A model generated the notes under the pieces. The model saw only the letters and a list, made by a program, of their open reading frames with translations. It was not told where the DNA came from and searched no databases. This document shows, piece after piece, positions 44,821-56,492 of a stretch of DNA of 64,000 bases; position 1 is the first letter of the stretch; each line of letters begins with the position of its first letter. Made by a program: the position numbers and the translations under genes. Source of the DNA: Lunularia cruciata (taxonomy: Eukaryota > Streptophyta > Marchantiopsida > Lunulariales > Lunulariaceae); contig OX419756.1 of assembly GCA_948567375.1 (NCBI GenBank), forward strand, positions 70,136,333 to 70,200,332. Reading direction: 5' to 3'.

Positions 44821-45338
44821 CTTAATCTCTCAAAATTTGTTCAACATCCCTGCATTCCTTGCACCAAATCCTGCAATTGCGGATCCATAGTTCCTATAAC
44901 ACTCAATTGCTATACCCTAAACTTCAATAGAGAGTTAATATGATCACTCTAGAGGGTGCACAAACTATTGGAATTAACATTGGGACCTCAGAAGTTACCA
45001 CTTGTTGGTAATATTCCTCACCAAAATTCTTGACCATGAAATCCCTAAATATCACTTTTGGTCTCACTACATAACAAATTTCTACTTGATTGTTAAAAGG
45101 GAAAGGATTTGGGACATTCAAATCCATCACAACAAAATGTAAATTATCAAATCCCACTCTCTATCGTAAATCACTATAGGCAAAATCACTGGGTTTGGCA
45201 AACCCATTATTGTATCCATGAACTCTGTTCCGAAGTGAAAAACCAAATACACTCTCACTTGCTCGTGCTGAATGTACATAATCTTGATGTTGAATGGATT
45301 CAAAAATGTCCTCCTTGATAATCAATGCACATGCACAT

Positions 45339-45392
45339 GCTCTGGGAGGACAATATCCATACACAAGGCAGTGGATATTGTCCTCCCAGAGC
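45339..45392 (-). promoter_or_regulatory. Stem-loop in the G2 leader RNA
   Basis: 45,339-45,359 and 45,372-45,392 are perfect 21-bp inverted repeats with a 12-nt loop. It lies in the untranslated leader between the primer site (45,506-45,520) and the gag ATG (44,820). The position suits a packaging or dimerisation signal of the element RNA; the function is inference. Confidence 0.6.
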
Positions 45393-45505
45393 ATCCATTC
45401 TATTCTCTTAATCTACCAATTACACAAGAATGTCTCTCCTCAAAATTACTCAGTCTTAGAAGCCCATGTTCTTCCAAAAGGGGTGATCCTCTCTCTTGGA
45501 CAACA

Positions 45506-45520
45506 CCCGCTTTGATACCA
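45506..45520 (-). other. G2 primer-binding site (initiator Met tRNA type)
   Basis: The minus strand gives TGGTATCAAAGCGGG one base after the 5' LTR. TGGTATCA-AG is the usual plant site for the 3' end of initiator tRNA-Met, with one mismatch. Confidence 0.75.
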
Positions 45521-45521
45521 T

Positions 45522-46228
45522 TGTAATACTCCAAGGATAGGAGACCTGAAGAGAAACACACCCTCAGAACACACCCTTTCACACTCAAACTCCGATGCTC
45601 CAAAGGAGCACCTTCTCTTTATTATATAGGCAAAGCGGATCTCCTCCAATGAAGCTCAACCATAGGATTACTTACTTGGATGGGTGACATGTTGGTCTTG
45701 GTCCTATCTGGTTGGTCAAACAAGCTTTGACCAGAAGGAATCTTTTATGGAATCTTCCTATAGGAATCTCAGAATCACGTGGGTGAGGTACCGTTGGGAA
45801 GCTCTTGATGAGACAAAGCAAGGGGATGGAAGGCCAGCCTTTCCTCTATTGGGGGGCAATTTAACAAATTTTTGAGGCCTAATTCATCCGTTTAGGCCTC
45901 TGAAATTGCATTCAAAGATTTCAGGCATATTTTGGTTCCAACTCTATTAGTAGAAGTCCCCTTTTGATGATACTTCTTTCTGATCTATCCAGTCCATCCG
46001 TGTAACATCCTTCCAGATGTTACCAACCCAATTCTCACCTTCAAATCATATGTCTAGCTATTGGTTCTAAGGTTTTCAAATCTATTTCGGTTTTTTGCCC
46101 TATTAAAAGAAGTACCCTTTTGGTGATACTTCTATCGGATCTATTTTGACCATCATGTATAACATCATTCCAGATGTTACCAAACCAAATTTCACATCTA
46201 GATCATATGGCTAGCTCTTGGTATTACA
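45522..46228 (-). mobile_element. G2 5' LTR (LTR-B, 707 bp)
   Basis: TGTAATACTCC to GGTATTACA on the + strand. It pairs with 35,887-36,597. TTATTATATAGG (near 45,620) on the + strand is the likely TATA region in reverse. Confidence 0.85.
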
Positions 46229-46233
46229 TGTAC

Positions 46234-46490
46234 TTTCTTCGTTGGTATGGCACAAGTCAAGGTTGTTAAGGATACTTGGATTCCTTATTCTGATGTAGAG
46301 TGTCCTTACTTTAGGTCTTTCGTCCTTCCAAGTTTTCATCTCCTTCCATTTGAAGTCTACTTCCTTGGATCAGATTGGATCTCTTACTTTGGATCTAAAA
46401 CACAACACTTTTCTTCATTAGCTTCCCTTTCTACGTAAAAATACATTTTCTACATTAAGACTATCAAAAACAAAAATTGTGGGTACCACA
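46234..46490 (-). mobile_element. LTR-A-related copy F, 5' portion
   Basis: On the minus strand it starts TGTGGTACCCACAATTTTTG, the LTR-A terminus. It is the other half of the copy F that G2 split; the TGTAC duplication marks the joint at 46,229-46,233. More diverged from A-D. Confidence 0.5.
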
Positions 46491-46889
46491 ACATTTGGCT
46501 ATTATTTTGTTTGACTTTCCTTGAGCAATTGTTGCCACATCAGAGAAAGAATTGGTTTTGGTCACCATCAACCTACATGTCACTTTCCACATGTGGGAAT
46601 AATAATGTTTCACCATTGATGACTGAAAAAAATTGTAATGGGCCAACTAAAGGATATAAACATCTTGCTTCAAGGAGATTGTAAGTTTTCAATCAATTGA
46701 ATTTGCACTACCTCCAAATTCAAAGGCAATGCCTTGAGGTACATGATCTGATCTTGCAATACAAAGTCTTCAGTTGTAAGTGCAGCACAAGAGACATGGA
46801 GCTGCAAAGAGCCATAGGAGAATGGGACCAAAAGGTTCCATCTTATTTACAAACCAAAGGTTTGTAAGAAGGATAGTGACACCTTCCTA
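46491..46889. other. Unassigned sequence between LTR-A and LTR-B
   Basis: No gene recognised. A 60-codon minus-strand frame (46,646-46,464) overlaps the end of copy F and looks accidental. Confidence 0.4.
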
Positions 46890-46894
46890 GAATA

Positions 46895-47651
46895 TGTAAT
46901 GTTCCTAAAATAGCAGAGAAATACACGAGAGAAAACAGAGGTTTCACACTCCAAACTTTGGTGCCCCAAGACTTTGGTGAGAAGGTTTCACCTCCTCTTT
47001 ATTGTATAGCCAAAGAGGATCTCCTCCAAGGATGCTCCACCATAGTATTATAGGTACATGGATAGGTGACCTATCAGTGAGCTCCACCCTTAGATTACTT
47101 GCTTGGATGGGTGACATGTTGATCTTCGTCTCATCTGGTTGGTCAAATATGCTTTGACTAGAAGGAATCTTTTAGGGAATCTTCTTGAAGGAATCTCAGA
47201 ACCACATGGGTGAGGTACTATTGGAAAGCTCTCAATGAGACAAACCAGGTCTAATTTCGCACATTAGGAACATTAGGGGGAAATTTGCACATTTTTTAGG
47301 TCTAATTCATCTGCTTAGGCCTCCAAAATTACCTTTGAAGTTTTTAGGCCTATTTTAATTTCTACTCTATTATTAGAAGTGCTCTTTTGATGATACCTCT
47401 ACCTAATCTACTTCATCCGTTACGTGTACCATCCTTCTAGATGTCATCAACCCAAATTCTACCTTTAGATCATATGTCTAGCTATTGATTCTAACATCTT
47501 CAAGCATGCTTTGGTTTCTAGCCTATTAGAAGAAGTACTCTTTTGGTGATACCTCTATTTGATCTACTTAGTCCATCATGTATAACATCCTCCTAAATGT
47601 TACCAAATCAAATTTCATCTCTAGATCATGTGTCTAGCCATTGGTATTACA
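46895..47651 (-). mobile_element. Solo LTR-B
   Basis: TGTAATGTTCC to GGTATTACA, flanked by a perfect 5-bp duplication GAATA (46,890-46,894 and 47,652-47,656). Matches the G2 LTRs over its length. No internal region, hence a solo LTR. Confidence 0.85.
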
Positions 47652-47713
47652 GAATAATACCAAATAGAACTATGCCAAGTGAAGGTAGAACTCATAATGA
47701 TGAAGGTTGGTAC

Positions 47714-48401
47714 TGTAACACCCATTTGTGCATGTATGTGTTATTGTGATATTTAGTTTGGTATTATAAGTATTTGAGAGATATTATTTATATAGAGATA
47801 AAGGATAGTTTTACATTAGTCATTATTAGCTAAAGTTAGTCATAGTTAAGATAAAAGGACCTTACTTTAGAGGAAGTGGAAAAGATGAGCACCATTATTT
47901 TGGATTCTAATGTGTTGACTTGGTATTATTCTTAGATGTTTGGCTTTGAGGAAAGAGTTGAGAACTCCTGGACTCACAAGCCTTTTTGTTTCGGATTCTT
48001 CTATAGTCCAAGGACAGCCCATGTGAAGGAATCCTTGACTTAGTGGTTGGGTCAAGATAAGACCATATGCTTAGAAGAATATTCCCATGAGTATGGATAT
48101 TCCTTTATCTTTTTAAATTTATTTGACTTTTAGCCTAGTAACTTGAGTTACTATAGTAATTAGTAACTTTGGTGTGCAATTATTTCAAAAGTTCATAAAT
48201 TAGGGGTGAGGAGGTACTCATCATCCTTTCATTTGCAACTATCTCTCTCATTGAGTTCTCTAGTGAGCAAGGGTTTGAGTCTTGGAGTGTTAGCCTTGGA
48301 GTAGTATGATAGAGTTGTAGTTCTTTGCCTTCTTAGTCCATGGTGCACTACCATAATAGCCATCATAGATTCATTTTGAGTGAGAGATAGGCTGGCTCAT
48401 A
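47714..48401 (+). mobile_element. Solo LTR-C
   Basis: TGTAACACCC to GCTGGCTCATA, with a 4-bp duplication GTAC (47,710-47,713 and 48,402-48,405). Nearly colinear with 18,260-18,948. No internal region. Confidence 0.8.
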
Positions 48402-48405
48402 GTAC

Positions 48406-49132
48406 TACCAAGTGCAAACAAGCATTCATAGACTAAAAGGCTGCCCAAGATGAGAAACTAAAGATGAAGGAAGGAGAGATGTGCTTGATGAAGAAGGAGA
48501 TATTTGGAGCACAATAGCAAATTACATGCTTAGTTTCTAACATACTAACACTTAAGGAGTAATCCAAGCATCATGTTATGGAGAAGAAGAAGAACCACAA
48601 GGAGCAACTAAGTGCTAGGGATGAGGAGGTGGTGTCTCTCAAGTAGGAACTAAAGGTTCCTTGCAACCAAAGCCCCAAAGACAAACATGCTCTTAATGCA
48701 AAGGTGGAGAAAGCCCAAATGCACATTGAGGAATTGAACTTAATTTTTAGTAGCCATGAAGATTGTCAGCAGATCTTCCATGTGCAAATCAAGTACAAAG
48801 TAGACATAGAACTATAGTCCATCAAAGATACCTTGGATGAAGAGTAGATCACAATAGTGGAGGACATTGTAAATTAGTTAAAAATGCAATTGAGAGAAGT
48901 GGTGCTAACCCAAGTTCATCATGCAAACCTCGAAGAGTTGTATTTGGAAGTACATGCCATAAGAACAAAGAAGTATTCATTGGAGCAATTGGCCAAGTTA
49001 GACAAGATGCTACGGAAGCACATTGGTGAAAATTTTGACAACATCCTATCCAAGGTCAGCCAAGGGCTAGAAGAATACAAGGAGCATGTAGATAAGCTTA
49101 TTCTAAAATGCACGGGAGAAGATGCATTGTGA
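48406..49132 (+). pseudogene. Coiled-coil reading frame, decayed, unknown
   Basis: Plus-strand frames give KLKMKEGEMCLMKKEIFGAQ, then HKEQLSARDEEVVSLK and NAKVEKAQMHIEELN. The last 82 codons (48,884-49,132) are open: LEELYLEVHAIRTKKYSLEQ, then HIGENFDNILSKVSQGLEEY. The sequence is helical and charged with stops at intervals. It resembles a coiled-coil protein or a retroelement capsid linker; I cannot name it. Confidence 0.35.
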
Positions 49133-49903
49133 AGCCAAGTGGGTCAAGGAAGTAGAGACTTGTTGAACCCTTGTACATATGTAAGATAGATTACACCCTT
49201 GGAGTATGATCATTATGCCATGGCCAATAAAGTGTATGTATGAATGAACCTCTATGTTGGAGATAGTATGATAAGAACCTCTATGATCCTTAATGTGTCT
49301 ATGTCAATCTTGTGTATGATTTGTGATTTTTGGATGGAGTAGTGGTGAGGAACTCAAAGTAAGAATGCAAGTGCTGAGGTGCAAGAAGGTAATCAGGCTT
49401 AATTGGGATGTTGGATCCCAGGGTGTTCTATAGTATCAAGGCAATATGTTAGCCGACCACAAGGGTTGTGAGTGTTATGAAGTACCACGGGTAACAAAAG
49501 CTCCTCTCGTCCCAAACTTGTAGTATAGTAGGGAGTATGCCTTTTAAAAAGGGTAGAATTTCCTCATTGGAACTATAGTAGGCACAATATAGGTGACTAT
49601 GAGGGTATAGACCTTTGAGGCCAATGGCCTCCAATATAGACTGAACCATTATCTTCAAGAGCCAAGAGCCAAGACATCTTTTGTGAATGGGATTTATATA
49701 TGTGGTTTTCTTTTCTATATTGTGTTACGGTGAGTTGCAATACCCTCTTCTAGGAATGTCCCACCCAAGAAGATAAAGACATAATGATAGACAACTTATG
49801 ACAAATTAGCACTAATTCCTTCATCACTAGCCATTTCCAAACCGTGTCCTTGTAGGAACGACCTATTTGTACTTATTATATTATTATTACATTGACATTG
49901 GGT
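49133..49903. other. No gene recognised
   Basis: AT-rich sequence up to the start of LTR-D. Only one accidental 69-codon frame (minus). A Gypsy or host origin is not visible. Confidence 0.4.
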
Positions 49904-51560
49904 TGTCACACCAATCAATAAAAATTCCAATGATAACCCTCCATCTCACAAATCAGAATCAGATTGACTCCACCACCATTTGGCATTTGACATTATAGGA
50001 GTATCTCTCTACTCCTACATTACCAAGATCACCAAATGAGATCAAACATCCTTTCTTAGCCAAAGCAATATGGGTATAAATATGAGTCCACCAATCTCTA
50101 AGACAACAAGCAAGGGTGGACCAATTAGCTAGGGCACTAATCTAGGAACCAAATGTTCAAGGTTCGAAACTTATTGTGTACAATCTTGAAAGGTGGGTTG
50201 ATTTTGCCAAATGACTACCAAAACTAATCTAAACTAGATAACAGCATGCCAAGTTGGCTTGTTGATCCTTTTAGGTTTTTTTAGCATCTCTAATCAAAAC
50301 CTATAAATGCCAAAATTCAACCAATGTGCAATCTTAAAGAATGGGTTGAAGTTGGCTTGCTGACCCTTTTAGACTTTTGTAATCTCTCCAATCAAAACCT
50401 CTAAATGCCAAAATTCAACCAATGTGCAATCTTGAAAGGTGGGTTGATGTTGCCAAATGACCAACAAAACTCATCTAAACTAGATAGCCTCATGCCAATA
50501 AGTTGGCTTGTTGGCTCCTCAAAACACCAAAATTCAACCAATGTGCAATCTTGAAGGATGGGTTGATTTTATCAAATGACTAACAAAAACTCATCTAAAC
50601 TAGATAGCTTCATGCCAATAAGGTATTTTTAGCCTCTCTAACTTGTATCCTTGTGCCTCAAATTGTCAAATTATACCTTTCTTCTTGCCAAATCAAACCT
50701 TTTGCCAATCTAGAGAACCGCTAAGTCCTTTACTAAAATAGTCCAATGCCTCTAATTTGGGAGATGTAGAACTCTAAATCCCAATTTTGATCCCAATTTT
50801 GCACCTTGGTTCAACTTGCAAGCTCCAACCACCAATTCAACTCCTCATTCTTAAATTACATTCTCTAATCAATCAAATCCTACTTACACTCAATCTCAAA
50901 TTGACCTCAATTTCATGAGATTTAGATAATATTTTGCACAACATTAGCCTAATTGTTAAAATTTGTAGCAATTTCCATAACATTTCTACACATGATCCAC
51001 TCAACTAAAATATAAATTGAGTAATAACAATCATGGATTACAATGATCCTACCAAGCGTATAGATACCACCAATGCCTACAATTCTTGCATCTAATTTTT
51101 TTCTCTCTCTCACTTCTCAATCATAATCAGGTCACTCAGATCAATTAGATGGTCACACTCTCAACTCAAATAGAGATGCAACTCTCAACTCCATAAACTA
51201 CAATCAATGGGCTCTGATTATATAGCTAAGTTGCATCCACTCTAGCTAAGAGACTTTATGTAATACTCATTGACTCTACACATCAAAGACAAGAGCTTAA
51301 AGGCTCACCATCAAAGAAGTGAGTTCTTTGGAGCTACAATTTGAATGTATACACCTCTAGATTTGACCTAAAATCTAACCCTTATGATGCCACATATGGC
51401 CCATCTGACAATCTACCTAATGGTGAAAATAATAGCTCTAAAAATATGATCAAGATCCCTACCACAAAATTATGGCCACCATTAAGTAGTTTCTAAGCAA
51501 TTATTGATATAACTTTGACTGCTAAGACTAACACTCTAACATCCAACCAAACTAGCTTTG
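49904..51560 (-). mobile_element. LTR-D, isolated copy
   Basis: From TGTCACACC (49,904). CCCTCCATCTCAC...GACTCCACCACCAT-TGGCATTTGACAT matches 20,190 onward, and 51,290-51,550 matches the 3,430-3,700 region in reverse (CATCAAAGAAGTGAGTTCTT; CTAACACTC-AACATCC). The strand follows the coding orientation of the MT element. No gag or pol is next to it. The right end is not defined. Confidence 0.55.
50160..50640. repeat. Tandem repeat in LTR-D, four unequal copies
   Basis: Units begin CAATCTTGAAAGGTGGGTTGA-like at about 50,180, 50,329, 50,427 and 50,545, and end CAAAATTCAACCAATGTG. Lengths vary from about 100 to 150 bp. The LTR-D at 20.4 kb has a single unit, so the expansion is specific to this copy. 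Confidence 0.65.
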
Positions 51561-51959
51561 CCATTACAAATATCATGACACCCTTAAAATGTGTTTTTAT
51601 ACCTTGAAAATGATAGCATTGGTAAAAAATGAATAACCTTATATTTGAGAAATACATCAACAAATTAATCACCTCACTTAAGCATTGGAAGCCCAAAATG
51701 TGGAGTTACATGTTAAGCAAAATAGAATTATGCCTATTTTTTCAAGCTTAAACCATTCAATAAGTAAACAATTGGAAGTAAAGTGAAGAATTTTCTTCTT
51801 GATTTTGAGCATCATTTGTGTGCTACCAATATGCAATAAGATTAATATTTTTTTTTGCTACAAGCTAGCTAAAAGGAATCATAAATTCTTGGTAGAGGTA
51901 TCAAGAATATCCTCACATCTTGATTACAACTTGTCAATATAGCAAGAACAATACAACAT

Positions 51960-52430
51960 CTTCTTAAGGCAAATTGGTTTGGTGAAGAGCTATGCTACTT
52001 ACTTTCAAATTGTATTTATGTTGATTTTAGATTAACAAAAATAGAAACAATAGATCATTTTATATATGACTTTTGATACCTTGCACAAATATGGAGGATA
52101 GTTATGCAAAAACTAGAGCAACTAAAAGAAGCAGTGTAGATGGTTGAGAGATGTGATTCTATTATCTTTTCAACACTTATGTATCCAAAACCTCAACAAT
52201 TAGTACAAAAAAGCAATTCCCATGGAGATTAGTACAATCCAATGTAAATTGCTTTTGGATGTTAATGAAAAAAGATGCTTCTATTGTGATGCTATTGAAT
52301 GCTATTAAAAATAGAAGATGTTGTATTATCTATAACTTGGATGACAAAATTAAGATTCTCCAAATTATATGAGACAAATTGGTAAATTGCACAAGCAAAA
52401 TAATGGGGAGTTTTCAATGATAAAATAGAT
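51960..52430 (+). pseudogene. Possible LINE remnant (zinc-binding RT tail)
   Basis: A short frame reads KIETIDHFIYD, then YLAQIWRIVMQKLEQ. This recalls the zf-RVT tail of plant LINE reverse transcriptases (E-T-x-x-H-L-F-x-x-C-x-x-A-x-x-x-W). AT-rich decay on both sides. Low confidence. Confidence 0.35.
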
Positions 52431-53309
52431 GATTCTTATATTGTTTGAAAATTTGGATTAAATCTTTAAATCTCCACATTAATGAGAAAATGGACTAACT
52501 TTACAAGCTAAATTTGTAGAATAGTTGATTTTATCATTAGAATACCAATACTTAGTTAGACCAATCAAGAGCTTGACAACTAAAAGTATTCTCCCAATGG
52601 TTCTAAAGATTTAGAAGATGAGAGTTAGATATGCATCAATTAATTGTATCTTCATGATATCATTTGGCTATAATACTTTGGTGGATGAGGTTAGTTTACA
52701 AAATTGCATACCAATACAATTTGCAGAGGAGATTAGGATTTTTCATCAATAGGTGGTGTTTAGTTATGATGGTTGGTAGAAAAGAACACTTCAAGGATTC
52801 TTAATTTAATATTTCTTAATTTTGAACAAGATAGAAGGAGTTGATGACATCCATAGTTACATCTTTGTATAATGTTATCATTCTAGGATAACCTTTGAAT
52901 TTCATTAGTATGTTGCTAAAGTTGATTGAGTAAAACAAATCCAAGAGACTATACAAGGTAACAATCCTATAATAAGGAAATTTAGTACCTTTGGTAAAGA
53001 CATCTTTTCTTACAATGATATACAAGGCTTTTGCAAGCTTTAGTTAGAAATTTATATATTTGTAGGTACATGTTATTATATCACTCACCAATCTCCTAAG
53101 CAAGGATGCTAATTTCAATGACATCATAGTGAGAAGGTTGCTGATCAATAACTCAAGGACTTGTTGTAAACTTTTATATTCCTACATCCATTTGATCTTA
53201 AGTTACCTTGTGAAGATAAACTTGAAGGTTATAACTTTATTATTGGAGCAATACCCAAAGAAATAGTTCTAGATGGCTTAAGTACAATTGGCTTTACCTT
53301 GAGGTAAAT
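52431..53309. other. AT-rich, no gene recognised
   Basis: No frame above about 70 codons and no recognised motif. Possibly very old repeat DNA. Confidence 0.4.
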
Positions 53310-53770
53310 TAATTTTATAAATATGTATATTTGAGAGTTCTTGGATCCCTAGCTCCTTTTACATTTTAGCTCCTCTTAGATTTTTCTATAGTCTAAGGAT
53401 AATGTATATAAAATAATTACTCCTTTATGTTGTTCTTGGGTCAAAGTACATCATGTGTGTGTATTCTCATGAGCTTGGATATTCTTGTAGACTTTTTATT
53501 TTAGTACTTTTTTTTCCTAGCTCAACAATTACTCCAATAGTTGATAACTTTTGTTCAAAAACTTCATAATTATAAAAGGAGACAAGTGCTTATTATGTTT
53601 TCATTTTCAGTTATCTCTCTAGAGAGCAATACATTAGGTCTTGGAAGTAACTTAGTTTTTTAGCCTTGGAGAGTATGATATAATTCATTTCCATACATTC
53701 TTATGTCATGTTGCATTGCCTTAATAACCATCAAAGATTTATTATAAATGAGTAACATGGCAACTTATAA
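53310..53770 (+). mobile_element. Diverged LTR-C fragment
   Basis: Shares in order with LTR-C: GAGAGTTCTTGGA, TTCTATAGTCTAAGGATA, TTGTTCTTGGGTCAA, TATAAAAGGAGACAAG, TTTCATTTTCAGTTATCTCTCT, GAGAGCAATACATTAGGTCTTGG and GCCTTAATAACCATCAAAG. More decayed than the copies at 5, 18 and 47 kb, hence old. Confidence 0.6.
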
Positions 53771-53799
53771 GTCAAACTAAATGTACCTAATATATTTTA

Positions 53800-54240
53800 G
53801 AAGATATAATTTATGCTTCTATCAACAAGCCCAACTTATCCTTCTAACCGTAGATTTTACTTGCAACAACTCCAATCAAGCAAGCATTAGATACTCTCAC
53901 TTTTCTTAATAGGGGCCAAGATCCCTTATATCTAACTTTGAGTTACTTCTACTTTATTATGAATCTTATCCTTTTGCCAAAAGCCAAAGCTCCCATTCTT
54001 ATCACTCAGCCAAATCTTTTTTATTTATTCACATGAATCATTTTGATTTATCTTTTGAAGTTGGTGATAAATTTATTCTCCCTATACATAATTTTCTTTT
54101 AACCCTAATACTCAAGTTCATAAAGTTACTCCCACTTGGATTGATCCCTTCTATATTCTTAAAGTTATATGTCTTGTTATTTATAAACTTACTTTACAGC
54201 AAATATATATAAGGTACTTAAGAACTTCTTAGAGATAAAT
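53800..54240 (+). pseudogene. Gypsy pol C-terminal fragment, decayed
   Basis: Frames give LLKLVINLFSL (with a parallel FEVGDKFILP reading) and then TQVHKVTPTWIDPFYILKVI. The VGDKxxL...PxWIGPFxIL pattern is the GPY/F region after the integrase core. Frameshifted. Strand +. Confidence 0.45.
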
Positions 54241-56449
54241 TGTGCTAGTAAGTTACTTGAGAAAATTCATGTAGCTTGGACAGTAAGATGTTGAAGAACC
54301 TTCATAGGATTGACTAACCTTACTATTGAAGTACTAACAGATAAATTTGCTAAAATGTAAACTTCCTCCACTTATATTGGAAAATCTTTTGTATTTGGAG
54401 TATATTGCAAACATTATTTGTCCATAATTTCACCAAGAAGGAACAAATAGATAGGAAAGAGAATCTTCTCCTTTTTATCTTCTCTAATAATTTTTTCATA
54501 CTCTTGTCTTTTACAAAAAGCCTGCATGATTATTTTATGGTTAAAGAAAAGAGGTAATTATGATTGAGAAAAGAAGTTCATCTACAAATAAAGAAGAAAG
54601 GATTGCTTACTAATGAGAAACTATTGAGAGAGAAATATTTTATAATTGAGAGGAGAGGGCTTTTGGCTGAGGAACAAGGATCTAACAAGGATTGTCCTGA
54701 TTGGAGAAGAACAATTTAAGGACCTCTCTATGTTTAAATCCTTTTAGTACATAGGAGAGAAAAATGCCTAAGCATTCCATAATAATAAAGAAAATATCTG
54801 TTTCTAACAATACATAGATTTTCACCATCAAACAAAAGAGATTTATTTGTTATAAATTTTGATTTACAATCAAGTTAAATGAGTCAAAGGAACCTTAAAC
54901 TATCCTTGAGGAGGAGAGAAAAGAGAAAAAGAATAATGAACCTTTATATGGGTGGAGATGCTTGTGTGTCTCCACCCTTGTATGTTAAGAGTTAAGATGT
55001 GAGGTTTCAATCATTGAGGAAGAAATATACATTATGATCAGCAATTCTTTTATAGTTAAATTCAAAAGATCTAAGGAAGAATTCTATGATATAGGAATTC
55101 TAACCATTAAGATAGATAGATAGATAGATGAAGGAGATAAAGAAACAAGAGTCTATCAAGAGTAAATTTCATGATATAATTCTCTATCATGAACTAATTT
55201 ATGCTTGAGAAATTGGGAGTCTTTTAACAAAATAATTCATCGATTATTGGTGAGGTGTAAAAGTCATCTATTAATGTAAGAAGGATTTCTTTTGTTTGTG
55301 ATAAAGAAAAAAAATTTAACATAAAATAACAAAAGATGAAGAGCCTTGTATTAGTTATCTATTAAGATAAGAAGGACTCTTTTTTTTTAAGACAAAGTTT
55401 GTTATCTTTAAAATAACAATTGATAAAGAGACTTGTATAAAAAATATGTTGTTGATACAATGAGGTCTAATATTTGAGTAAGCGAGATTTTGTATTGGAA
55501 TTGGTTCTTTCATCCCTTGTAAATGAGAGATCAAGGAAGCTTTCCTCACAAGGCATACCGGATTATAACTATTAGCATGCTTTCAAATGGTATAGCGAAT
55601 TAGAAGTGATTATCAGTAGACTAATTTAGACATAATGGCAGATTGTCTATGAATATGCACTCCTAGTTTTTCTGGAAAGGTAATTTATTTCTGAATAGTT
55701 AGAATATATAAATTACAATACCACCTTTTAATTTGTAGGCTTGTTGCTACAATTAGTATACTAAGCTTTTCTAATACACCTAGCCTACAAATTCGTTGGT
55801 TGATGTGAAAGATCTAACAAATATTGATCCAGTAACCTTTAGTAAGTTTTATGATATTTGATGAAAGTTAGAACAAAGACTATATTTTCCACAATCATAA
55901 AATCCAAACTATGATAGAAGGAGTGTTTAGGAAGATTCCATAAGATTTCAATATGTATAGCTTCACCTTGAAAATAACAAGTTGCTAACCTTCCTTTGTT
56001 AAACTCTCTAGTACTAAAAACTCCTTAAATTTTTCTTCATATGAATTTTGGTTATGGATTCCTTGTATTACCTTTTTTATACTTTTTACTATATGTATGT
56101 ATATATGCATAATTCATGTTTGTGCATTTATATCATTTCCATTTTCTCCGTTAACTGACGTTAAAGGTTCTGAACATGAATTCATGAAGGAATGATACTA
56201 AAAAGTTTTAAACGATACAATTATATGTTCAGAGTAGTACATATGCCTTTATCAACTTGCAATTAGAGTGGACTATTTTAGACCTCTGAGTTAAACCAAC
56301 TAGTTGATGACTGTACTATCGGGAGACGTCTAACATCTTCGTTTCCTTGTCTTAAATTTTTCTAACAGAAAGAGAGCGCCTCGCTTTTGTTGTTGGCAAC
56401 ATTTATCTTTACTTTGGTTCTTACATTGTCTATTCTAATGTTTTCATCC
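54241..56449. other. AT-rich intergenic DNA, no gene
   Basis: No supported gene. Contains a (GATA)n run at about 55,108-55,128 and a tandem-like pair near 55,255-55,440 (GTAAGAAGGATT / ATAAGAAGGACT units with AACATAAAATAACAAAAGATGAAGAG-type text). Confidence 0.45.
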
Positions 56450-56492
56450 GCAAGAATACCCCATCAACAGGAAGTTGATGGGGTATACTTGC
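56450..56492. repeat. 19-bp hairpin with 5-nt loop
   Basis: 56,450-56,468 pairs with 56,474-56,492 with one mismatch; the loop is AGGAA. It is 1.2 kb upstream of the HisRS start. Function unknown. Confidence 0.7.

Larger units (their letters stand above)
35887..46228 (-). mobile_element. Ty3/Gypsy element G2, structurally complete, containing solo LTR-A copy D
   Basis: LTRs at 35,887-36,597 (3') and 45,522-46,228 (5'), target duplication TGTAC (35,882-35,886 and 46,229-46,233), primer-binding site, polypurine tract, and gag, PR, RT, RNase H, IN in Gypsy order on the minus strand. Without copy D and its 5-bp duplication it is about 6.6 kb. Both LTRs align throughout with few differences in the parts I compared, so it is one of the younger elements here. 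All ORFs carry stops. Confidence 0.88.
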
